DNA of 64,000 bases from Promicromonospora sp042731755 (GTDB lineage: Bacteria > Actinomycetota > Actinomycetes > Actinomycetales > Cellulomonadaceae). The notes beneath the pieces were generated by a model. It was not told the origin of the DNA and ran no database searches. It saw nothing but the letters and a program-made list of their open reading frames with translations. The stretch spans positions 1 to 64,000 of the forward strand of contig NZ_JBHWLR010000013.1 in the NCBI RefSeq assembly GCF_042731755.1, read 5' to 3'. Shown one piece after another: positions 34,132-40,825 of the stretch (its first letter is position 1; each line of letters begins with the position of its first letter). The translations under genes were made by a program, and so were the position numbers.

Positions 34132-35652
34132 ATGCCGAGACCACGTACCAGGGTGCGAGCGGGCGCTGCCGCCCTCGCGCTCTGCGCCACCACCGCACTG
34201 GCCGGACCGGCCGTCGCACAGGAGGGCCCGGCCGCCGCACCGCCGGCCGCCGGCTGCCTCGACCCGACCATCCCGCTGTCGGCCGAGGAGAGCCGCCTCG
34301 CCGCCTACCTGCCCGACGACGCCGACCCCACCATCGCCGCCGGCGCGACCTACGCCCGCACGATCATCGAGGGCGGCGGGTTCGGCGGGTACACCGCGTC
34401 GCTCACCGAGGCCCTGTGCCGCACCCGCACGCTCGACGCCGCGACGCGGCTCGCCCAGCGCTCGGGCCAGGCCCTCTGGGACGCCGCCGTCCGCAGGGCC
34501 CAGGGCCACGGCGCCGTGCGCGGCGACCTGCCCGCGAGCGACGACCGCCCGCTGTACTGGACCCGGGTCGAGGGCATGGCCGCCCTCCGCCAGTGGGACC
34601 CCCGCGGCGGCCTCACCGACGAGGAGCGCACCGGGCTCGTCGAGACGTTCGAGAAGGCCGCCCGCGGCATGGACGACATCGACCTCCCGCGCGGCCGGGA
34701 CAAGGTGCGCGTCCTCGTCAGCGGGTTCGACGTCTACACGCTCGACGGCGGCACCACCGGGTCCGCGCCGGGCACGGTCGGCAACAACATCCGCCACGGC
34801 AACCCGTCCGGCGCCACGGCGCTCGCCCTGGACGGCACCACCTATCGCACCGAGGACGGCCGGACCGCCTACATCGAGGCCTACACCCTGCCTGTGAGCT
34901 ATCCCGAGTTCGAGCGGGGCTACCTGGAGGACACCGTCGGCCCGTTCATGGAGCCCGGACCCCGGCAGGTGGACGCGTCCATCACCGTGAGCCAGGCCGG
35001 CGGCGCGCAGTTCAACCTGGAGCAGTGGAACAGCAGGTACCACGGCGTCTCACTGGGCAACGACCGCACCGCGCCGTGCCCCACCCTGGGCGGCGTGCCG
35101 CAGCTCGCGATCGACAACCCCGGCTGCAACATCCAGGTCGTCGAACGCTGGGGCGGCGGGGACGGGCTCACCGACCCGCCGCAGTGGACCACGGCGACCC
35201 TGCCGGTCGCCGAGATGATCGCGGCCGACACCGGTGCCGACGTGCCGCGGCCGCCCGGCGACACGTGGCCCGACGAGTCCGAGGCGTTCGGCGTCGTCTG
35301 GCACACCAACTACACCCAGTTCCCCGACTGCGCCTCGCCCACGCGCGAGACCTTCAACAACCCGCCGCCGGTGACCTACCCGCCCGCGACGCCGCCCGTG
35401 CCGCCGGCCGAGGGCTCCTGCTCCTACAGCGGGGGTGGCGGCAACTACCTCTCGAACGAGAGCGCCTACCGCAACACGCTCCTGCGCGACCGGGCCGGAC
35501 TCGACATCCCGGCCGGACACATCCACACCCCGGACATGCAGCACTTCGAGACCGACTTCGCCGTGACCGACCCGACGTTCGACGCCTGGCGCACCGCGAT
35601 CGTCGCCCAGGGGGCCAACCTGGTGCACGCGGTCGCCGACACGGTCGACTGA
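34132..35652 (+). CDS. Secreted pyroglutamyl-peptidase-I-like protein with Ser in place of catalytic Cys
   Basis: A 506-residue exported protein. The signal peptide ends near AVAQ, and a helical N-terminal region of about 200 residues follows. The rest resembles peptidase family C15: KVRVLVSGFDVYTLD (compare VLVTGFDPFGG), a later GNPSGAT, then QAGGAQFNLEQW with the expected Glu at E297. The active-site strand reads NYLSNESAYRNTLL where the family has FVCNxxxYxxL, so S441 (codon TCG, 35452) replaces the nucleophilic Cys. H465 in GHIHTPDM is 24 residues later, the same spacing as C144-H168 in the Bacillus enzyme. About 80 extra residues lie between Glu and Ser. Divergence from the 5-oxoproline operon suggests release or binding of N-terminal pyroglutamate outside the cell. 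Confidence 0.7.
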   Translation: MPRPRTRVRAGAAALALCATTALAGPAVAQEGPAAAPPAAGCLDPTIPLSAEESRLAAYLPDDADPTIAAGATYARTIIEGGGFGGYTASLTEALCRTRTLDAATRLAQRSGQALWDAAVRRAQGHGAVRGDLPASDDRPLYWTRVEGMAALRQWDPRGGLTDEERTGLVETFEKAARGMDDIDLPRGRDKVRVLVSGFDVYTLDGGTTGSAPGTVGNNIRHGNPSGATALALDGTTYRTEDGRTAYIEAYTLPVSYPEFERGYLEDTVGPFMEPGPRQVDASITVSQAGGAQFNLEQWNSRYHGVSLGNDRTAPCPTLGGVPQLAIDNPGCNIQVVERWGGGDGLTDPPQWTTATLPVAEMIAADTGADVPRPPGDTWPDESEAFGVVWHTNYTQFPDCASPTRETFNNPPPVTYPPATPPVPPAEGSCSYSGGGGNYLSNESAYRNTLLRDRAGLDIPAGHIHTPDMQHFETDFAVTDPTFDAWRTAIVAQGANLVHAVADTVD

Positions 35653-35658
35653 CCCGGC

Positions 35659-35698
35659 CCGGCTTCACGGGTTACATAGACTGGACCCGTGAAGCCGG
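35659..35698. repeat. 14-bp perfect inverted repeat spanning gntR promoter and start codon
   Basis: CCGGCTTCACGGGT (35659-35672) and its exact reverse complement (35685-35698) flank a 12-nt spacer holding TAGACT. The GTG of the GntR gene is inside the right arm, so the first codons are part of the repeat. It could be an autoregulatory operator, the terminator of the upstream gene, or both. Confidence 0.65.
35677..35682 (+). promoter_or_regulatory. Putative -10 element (TAGACT) of gntR-nadC
   Basis: TAGACT-GGACCC-GTG spacing predicts a leaderless transcript starting at the gntR GTG at 35689. Confidence 0.55.
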
Positions 35699-36357
35699 AC
35701 CGCGCCGAACGGAGCGCAGACGCCATCCGCGAGCTCATCGTCACCGGCCGGCTGACCCCCGGTCAGCGGCTCTCGGAGCAGTCGGTCAGCGAGTCGCTCG
35801 ACGTATCGCGCAACACCCTGCGCGAGGCCTTCCGGATCCTGGTCCACGAGGGCCTGCTGGTCCGTCGGCCGAATGCCGGTGTCGCGGTCGCGCGACCTGC
35901 TCTGGCCGACATCGTCGACATCTACCGGGTCCGGCGGCTCATCGAGGTGCCGGCGCTCGCCGCGGGCGATCCGGCGCACCCGGGGGCCCGTGCCATGCGC
36001 GACGCCGTCGACGCCGCCCTCGCCGCCCGGCTCGGCGGGGACTGGCGGGACATCGCCGCCGCGAACATGCGGTTCCACGCAGGAATCGTCGAGCTCGCGG
36101 GCAGCCCGCGTCTCGACCGGCTGCACGCGAACCTCTCGGCGGAGCTGCGCCTGTCGTTCGGACTGCTGGGCGACGACGGTGCGTTCTTCGACGGTTTCGT
36201 AGACCGCAACGTCGGCCTGCTGCGCCGGTTCGCAGGTGGTGATCCGGAAGGTGCGGCAGCCGACCTGGACCGGTACCTCACCGACTCCCAGCGGGCGCTC
36301 CAGTCGCTCGTCGATGCGGACGGCAGCGGCCACCCGCCGGATACGGTGACCCCGTGA
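35689..36357 (+). CDS. GntR-family regulator with FCD domain
   Basis: A 222-residue regulator. The N-terminal winged helix (ADAIRELIVTGRLTPGQRLSEQ, SLDVSRNTLREAFRILVHEGLLVRRPNAG) is followed by an FCD ligand domain. In that domain YRVRRLIEVPAL, MRFHAGIVELAGSPRL and the later histidines and aspartates mark the metal/ligand site. FCD regulators usually sense small carboxylates, so a pyroglutamate or glutamate effector is reasonable for its setting. The two TTGTTCAAC sites nearby are its candidate targets. The gene starts leaderless at a GTG. Its stop overlaps the nadC start (GTGA), tying an NAD gene to this regulator's transcript. Confidence 0.9.
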   Translation: MKPDRAERSADAIRELIVTGRLTPGQRLSEQSVSESLDVSRNTLREAFRILVHEGLLVRRPNAGVAVARPALADIVDIYRVRRLIEVPALAAGDPAHPGARAMRDAVDAALAARLGGDWRDIAAANMRFHAGIVELAGSPRLDRLHANLSAELRLSFGLLGDDGAFFDGFVDRNVGLLRRFAGGDPEGAAADLDRYLTDSQRALQSLVDADGSGHPPDTVTP

Positions 36358-37283
36358 GCACCCTCCCCATCTTCGCCGCCGCCTCCACGGTCACCCCCGG
36401 CCTCGACCCCGCCTGGGTCGCCCGCACGGTCGAGGTCGCCCTCGACGAGGACCTGGGCCCCGCCCCGGGCCGGGACGTGACCTCGCAGGCGACCATCCCG
36501 CCGTCGGCCACAGGCGTGGCCGACCTCGTGGCGCGCGAGGACGGCGTGGTCGCCGGCCTCGTGGTCGTGGCGGAGGTGCTCGGCCAGGTCGCGGAACGTC
36601 TGGCGCTCCCGGCCCCGGAGGTCGTCCTCCACGCGCAGGACGGCGACGCCGTGACCGCGGGCCAAGTGCTGGCGAGCCTGGCGGGCCGCACCCAGGTGCT
36701 GCTCGTGGCCGAGCGCACCCTGCTCAACCTGGCCAGCCGTGCCTCCGGCGTCGCGACCGCCACGCGTGCGTTCGCCCGGGAGCTGGAGGGCACGGGCGCC
36801 CAGGTGCTCGACACCCGCAAGACGACGCCGGGCCTGCGCGCCCTGCAGAAGTACGCCGTGCGCGCGGGCGGCGGCACCAACAAGCGCATGGGCCTGTACG
36901 ACGTCGCCATGGTCAAGGACAACCACGTGGTCGCGGCCGGCTCGGTCGCCGCGGCGATCCGCGCGGTCCGCGAGATGTTCCCCGACGTCCAGATCCAGGT
37001 CGAGGCCGACACGACGGCCCAGGCGCTGGAGGCCCTGGCCTCGGGCGCGGACTTCCTGCTGCTCGACAACATGGAGCCGGCACGGCTCGCGGAGACGGTC
37101 GCCGCCGTCCGCGAGCGGGAGGGGAAGGACGGCGTCCCGGCGCACGTCGAGCTCGAGGCGACGGGCAACCTGACGCTCGACAAGGCGCGGGACGTCGCCG
37201 CCACGGGCGTGGACTTCCTGTCGGTGGGCGCGCTGACGCACAGCGCGCCCATCCTGGACCTGGCCCTGGACCTGCGCGCCTGA
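36354..37283 (+). CDS. nadC: Nicotinate-nucleotide pyrophosphorylase (carboxylating)
   Basis: A 309-residue quinolinate phosphoribosyltransferase giving nicotinate mononucleotide. Signatures include EDLGPAPGRDVTSQATIP, LLVAERTLLNLASRASGVAT, the DTRKTTPGLRALQKYAVRAGGG loop and MVKDNHV. QVEADTTAQALEAL and ELEATGNLTLDKARDVAATGVDFLSVGALTHS complete the set. It is normally adjacent to nadB. Here it lies 8 kb downstream and is translationally coupled to gntR. A 12-bp hairpin follows its stop. Confidence 0.95.
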   Translation: MSTLPIFAAASTVTPGLDPAWVARTVEVALDEDLGPAPGRDVTSQATIPPSATGVADLVAREDGVVAGLVVVAEVLGQVAERLALPAPEVVLHAQDGDAVTAGQVLASLAGRTQVLLVAERTLLNLASRASGVATATRAFARELEGTGAQVLDTRKTTPGLRALQKYAVRAGGGTNKRMGLYDVAMVKDNHVVAAGSVAAAIRAVREMFPDVQIQVEADTTAQALEALASGADFLLLDNMEPARLAETVAAVREREGKDGVPAHVELEATGNLTLDKARDVAATGVDFLSVGALTHSAPILDLALDLRA

Positions 37284-37307
37284 TCCTTTTTCTCCGGGAT
37301 TCCTGGA

Positions 37308-37343
37308 TATCCGCCCGGTCCGGTGTGTCCAACCGGGCGGATA
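37308..37343 (+). terminator. Terminator hairpin after nadC
   Basis: TATCCGCCCGGT (37308-37319) and ACCGGGCGGATA (37332-37343) form a perfect 12-bp stem over a 12-nt loop. A T-rich stretch (CTTTTTCT) precedes rather than follows the stem. Confidence 0.6.
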
Positions 37344-37372
37344 AAGAGAACTCGGTGGGTGATGCGCACCGA

Positions 37373-37378
37373 TAGAAT
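37373..37378 (+). promoter_or_regulatory. Putative -10 element (TAGAAT) of lysS
   Basis: TAGAAT followed by seven bases and GTG at 37386. It is the best argument for starting LysS at that GTG rather than at upstream ATGs. Confidence 0.55.
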
Positions 37379-37385
37379 CGCCTCC

Positions 37386-38915
37386 GTGACGACCGAGAAC
37401 CCCGCTGCCGAGAACGCCGCGACCCCGCCGACCGACGACCTGCCCGAGCAGCTGCGGATCCGGCGCGAGAAGCGTGAGCGCCTCCTGGCGCAGGGCACCG
37501 AGGCCTACCCGGTCAGCGTTCCGGTCACCGACACGATCGCGGAGGTCCGCGAGAAGTACGGGCACCTCGAGGCGGGCCAGGAGACGGACGACGTCGTCGG
37601 CGTGGCCGGCCGTGTCGTGTTCATCCGCATCGGCGGCAAGCTGTGCTTCGTCACGCTGCAGGACGGCGAGGGCAACCGCCTCCAGGGCATGCTGAGCCTG
37701 GCCGTCCTCGGCGAGGAGGCGCTGGCCGCCTTCAAGTCCGACGTCGACCTGGGCGACCACCTCTTCCTGCACGGCCGCGTCGGCGCGTCGCGCCGGGGCG
37801 AGCTGAGCATCTTCGCCGACGAGTGGCGCATGGCGGCCAAGTCCCTGCGGCCGCTCCCGGTGCTGCACAAGGACCTGTCCGAGGAGGCGCGGGTCCGCCA
37901 GCGGTACGTGGACCTCATCGCGCGGCCCGCGGCCCGCGACATGGTGCGCCTGCGTTCCGGCGTGGTGCGTTCCCTGCGGGAGAACTTCTATCGGCGCAGC
38001 TTTCTCGAGGTCGAGACGCCGATGCTGCAGACCATTGCCTCCGGCGCCACGGCGCGCCCTTTCTCGACGCACATGAATGCGTACGACCTGGAGCTCTTCC
38101 TGCGGATCGCGCCGGAGATCTTCCTGAAGAAGGCGGTCGTCGGCGGCGTCGAGAAGGTTTTCGAGATCAACCGCAACTTCCGTAACGAGGGCGCGGACTC
38201 GTCGCACTCGCCGGAGTTCGCGATGCTGGAGGCGTACGAGGCCTACGGCGATTACAACACCATCGGCGCGCTCACCCAGGATCTGGTGCAGACGGCGGCG
38301 CAGGACGTTCTCGGTACCACGCTGGTGACTCTTCCCGACGGCTCGGAGTACGACCTGGGCGGGGAATGGGCAAATCTGCGGATGTACGACACGCTCTCCG
38401 AAAGCCTGGGCGAGGAGATCACCGCCGACACCTCCGTCGAGGAGCTCGAGAAGATCGCCGAGCGGCTCGATGTCGAGGTCGGCAACAAGAAGATCCTGAA
38501 TCACGGAAAGCTCGTCGAGACGCTCTGGGAGCACCGGGTGGGCGACCACCTGACGGCACCGACGTTCGTACGGGATTTCCCGGTCGAGACGTCGCCGCTC
38601 ACGCGCGACCACCGCTCGGAAAAGGGCCAGGTCGAGAAGTGGGACCTGTACGTGCGCGGCTTCGAGCTGGCCACGGGCTATTCCGAGCTGGTCGACCCCG
38701 TGGTCCAGCGTCAGCGCTTCGAGGCGCAGGCCAGGATGGCCGCGGCGGGCGATGACGAGGCCATGCTGCTCGACGAGGATTTCCTGACTGCGATGGAATT
38801 CGCGATGCCCCCTTCGGGCGGAATGGGCATGGGCATCGACCGTCTGCTCATGGCCCTGACGGGCCAGGGTATCCGGGAGACCATCCTTTTCCCGCTGGTG
38901 AAGCCGCAGGCCTGA
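37386..38915 (+). CDS. lysS: Lysine--tRNA ligase (class II)
   Basis: A 509-residue class II synthetase. An OB-fold anticodon domain (VVGVAGRVVFIRIGGKLCFVT, LGDHLFLHGRV) precedes the catalytic core. The core has motif 1 around FLEVETPMLQTIASGATARPF, motif 2 FEINRNFRNEGADSSHSPEF and motif 3 GMGMGIDRLLMALTG. The GTG at 37386 sits 7 nt after TAGAAT. An upstream reading to 37323 would include the nadC terminator. From about 37990 to the end the third codon positions contain visibly more A and T than in the first third of the gene. A small membrane-protein gene and lsr2 follow. Confidence 0.95.
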   Translation: MTTENPAAENAATPPTDDLPEQLRIRREKRERLLAQGTEAYPVSVPVTDTIAEVREKYGHLEAGQETDDVVGVAGRVVFIRIGGKLCFVTLQDGEGNRLQGMLSLAVLGEEALAAFKSDVDLGDHLFLHGRVGASRRGELSIFADEWRMAAKSLRPLPVLHKDLSEEARVRQRYVDLIARPAARDMVRLRSGVVRSLRENFYRRSFLEVETPMLQTIASGATARPFSTHMNAYDLELFLRIAPEIFLKKAVVGGVEKVFEINRNFRNEGADSSHSPEFAMLEAYEAYGDYNTIGALTQDLVQTAAQDVLGTTLVTLPDGSEYDLGGEWANLRMYDTLSESLGEEITADTSVEELEKIAERLDVEVGNKKILNHGKLVETLWEHRVGDHLTAPTFVRDFPVETSPLTRDHRSEKGQVEKWDLYVRGFELATGYSELVDPVVQRQRFEAQARMAAAGDDEAMLLDEDFLTAMEFAMPPSGGMGMGIDRLLMALTGQGIRETILFPLVKPQA

Positions 38916-38954
38916 GGATTTCGGCCACGCAGACGAGTATGTGAGGATCTTGTG

Positions 38955-39137
38955 ATGGATACGACGCTTGCGGTGCTCGCGGGGCTGACGCCCTCGGTCG
39001 GGGTCGGCCTGTTGTTCTGGTTTGCGATGCGAAAGATCCTCCGGGCGGACCGTCACGAGCGTGAGGCTCTCGAGCGAATGGATCGCGAGGGCATGACGGC
39101 GACGACGGAAAACACCAGGAATTCCGCTTCGCACTGA
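38955..39137 (+). CDS. Small single-pass membrane protein
   Basis: A 60-residue protein with one hydrophobic helix (VLAGLTPSVGVGLLFWFAMR) and a charged cytoplasmic tail (KILRADRHEREALERMDREG). GAGGAT lies about 6 nt before the ATG, and a GTG one codon earlier is possible. A short membrane protein between lysS and lsr2 is common in Micrococcales genomes. Its function is unknown. Confidence 0.65.
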   Translation: MDTTLAVLAGLTPSVGVGLLFWFAMRKILRADRHEREALERMDREGMTATTENTRNSASH

Positions 39138-39312
39138 TCCGCGCGGGCGAGGTTATCCGCACGGGCCTTCGCGGATCAAATCCGCGCACTTCACGAACCA
39201 GGGTGAAGTTTTCGTGATCGGTGTCACATGCTCATTATTGACATGTCAATATTGAGTGCGGCATGCTCGCGAACTAACCCCGGAATTTGTGGCGCGGAAG
39301 GGAAGTACCCGT
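39138..39312 (+). promoter_or_regulatory. lsr2 upstream region with AT-rich palindrome
   Basis: A 175-nt region much richer in A/T than its surroundings. It has an inverted pair CTTCAC-N8-GTGAAG near 39189-39208 and a 16-bp perfect palindrome TATTGACATGTCAATA at 39236-39251 that includes a consensus TTGACA. This is the probable lsr2 promoter. Because Lsr2 binds AT-rich DNA, self-control is plausible. Confidence 0.5.
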
Positions 39313-39642
39313 ATGGTTCAGAAGGTTCAGCTTGTTCTCGAAGACGACATCGATGGCGGTGCCGCCGACGAGACCGTGAACTTCGGCCTCGACGGCGTCT
39401 CCTACGAGATCGACCTCAATGCCGAGCACGCGGCACAGCTGCGTGATTCGCTCGCTTCGTGGGTCGGCCACGCTCGCAAGGTGAAGTCCGCTGTTGCGCG
39501 GACCGCCACCACGCGCCGGTCCCGTTCCGGAAGCGACACCGCAGCGGTGCGTGAATGGGCCAAGGCCAACGGCTACACGGTCAGCGACCGTGGGCGCATC
39601 TCGGCCGAGGTGCAGGACGCCTACGCGAAGGCGAACGGCTGA
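39313..39642 (+). CDS. lsr2: Lsr2 nucleoid-associated silencer
   Basis: A 109-residue H-NS-like protein of actinobacteria that bridges and silences AT-rich DNA. The N-terminal dimerisation part reads VQKVQLVLEDDIDGG, then FGLDGVSYEIDLNAEHAAQLR. The C-terminal DNA-binding part has VREWAKANGYTVSDRGRISA with the RGR AT-hook-like motif. The ATG at 39313 follows GGGAAG. Longer in-frame starts add unrelated residues. A strong hairpin follows. Confidence 0.96.
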   Translation: MVQKVQLVLEDDIDGGAADETVNFGLDGVSYEIDLNAEHAAQLRDSLASWVGHARKVKSAVARTATTRRSRSGSDTAAVREWAKANGYTVSDRGRISAEVQDAYAKANG

Positions 39643-39668
39643 CGCCGACGTACTCACGACGGCACATC

Positions 39669-39706
39669 GCGCCCCGGCGCCCCTCGACGAGGGGCGGCCG
39701 GGGCGC
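39669..39706 (+). terminator. Terminator after lsr2
   Basis: An almost continuous hairpin (outer GCGCCCCGG/CCGGGGCGC, inner GCCCCTCG/CGAGGGGC) followed by CGTGCTTT. Confidence 0.8.
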
Positions 39707-39742
39707 CGTGCTTTCCCGGCCGGAGCACCCGTCGGACGTCAT

Positions 39743-39748
39743 TAGGCT
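39743..39748 (+). promoter_or_regulatory. Putative -10 element (TAGGCT), leaderless start
   Basis: TAGGCT-GCTCGC-ATG: transcription should start at the ATG of the lactonase-like gene at 39755. Confidence 0.55.
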
Positions 39749-39754
39749 GCTCGC

Positions 39755-40825
39755 ATGAGCAACCCCACCACCGCCCTGTGGATCGGCACCTATCCGAAGG
39801 CCGGGGCCGAGCCGGGTACCGGTGAGGGCGTCTGGCGCGCCGAGATCGACACGGCCGGACGGTTCGCGGGCGCCGGGCTCGCCGCCCCGGTCGCGTCGCC
39901 CTCGTTCCTCGCGCTCGACCCGTCGGGGCGCACGCTCCTGGCGGTCGGCGAGACCGAGCCGGGCCTGCTCACGTCGTTCCACGTGTCCGACGGCGGCTCG
40001 CTCGCCCTCGCGGGCACGGCCGTCTCGGGCGGTGCGAGCCCGTGCCACGTCGTCGCCACCGGTTCCGCGGCCTGGGTCGCCAACTACGGCGACGGCGTCG
40101 CCGCCGTGGTGCCCCTGACCGACTCCGGTGTCCCGGGGGAGGCCCGCGCCTTCCCGCACGAGGGGACGGGTCCGGTGACGGACCGGCAGGAGGGTTCGCA
40201 CGCCCACTTCGTGCACCTGTGGGGCGACCGCGTGCTCGTGGCCGACCTCGGCACCGACGAGCTGCGCACCTACCCGCTGGACGGTTCCGGCCCGGCGGCC
40301 GGCGAGATCGCCGCCGTCCTGCCGCCCGGTACGGGACCCCGCCACCTCGTCGAGCTGCCCGACGGCACGATCCTGCTCGCCGGCGAGCTGGACTGCCGCC
40401 TGCACGTGCTGGTCCCCGCGGGCCCGGGCCGCCTGGAGCACGTCGGCTCGGTGGCGATCACCGCCCGCACCCTGCCCGACGGCGCCCCCGGGTACCCCTC
40501 GCACATCACCGTCGCCGGGGACCTCGTGCACGTGGGCGTCCGGGGCCCGGACGTCCTGGCGGTGCTCCGGGTGCGCGCGGCGGACGACGCAGACGGGCAG
40601 TCCGGCCGGGCCGGCCACCTGACGATCGAGAACGTCGCCGACGTCGACCTCGGCGCCGGCGCCTGGCCGCGCCACCACGCGGTCCTGGCCGACGGCGAGG
40701 TCGTGGTCGTGGCCGCGCAGAACACGGACGAGCTCGTGGCGGTCCGGCTCGACCGCGCGTCGGGCCAGGGCGAGATCACCGACCGGCTGGAGCTGCCCGT
40801 GCCCGCGTGCGTCCTGGAGGCGTGA
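39755..40825 (+). CDS. Lactonase-family seven-bladed propeller protein (6-phosphogluconolactonase-like)
   Basis: A 356-residue protein of the YbhE/Pgl propeller family. Visible landmarks are IGTYPKAGAEPGTGEGVWRAEID, VASPSFLALDPSGRTLLAVGE, GGASPCHVVATGSAAWVANYGDG, HAHFVHLWGDRVLVADLGTDEL and GTGPRHLVELPDG. AWPRHHAVLADGEVVVVAAQNTDELVAVRLD lies near the end. Some members hydrolyse 6-phosphogluconolactone. Many are uncharacterised, so the reaction is uncertain. The stop overlaps the mshA ATG (TGATG), so the two are co-translated. Confidence 0.85.
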   Translation: MSNPTTALWIGTYPKAGAEPGTGEGVWRAEIDTAGRFAGAGLAAPVASPSFLALDPSGRTLLAVGETEPGLLTSFHVSDGGSLALAGTAVSGGASPCHVVATGSAAWVANYGDGVAAVVPLTDSGVPGEARAFPHEGTGPVTDRQEGSHAHFVHLWGDRVLVADLGTDELRTYPLDGSGPAAGEIAAVLPPGTGPRHLVELPDGTILLAGELDCRLHVLVPAGPGRLEHVGSVAITARTLPDGAPGYPSHITVAGDLVHVGVRGPDVLAVLRVRAADDADGQSGRAGHLTIENVADVDLGAGAWPRHHAVLADGEVVVVAAQNTDELVAVRLDRASGQGEITDRLELPVPACVLEA

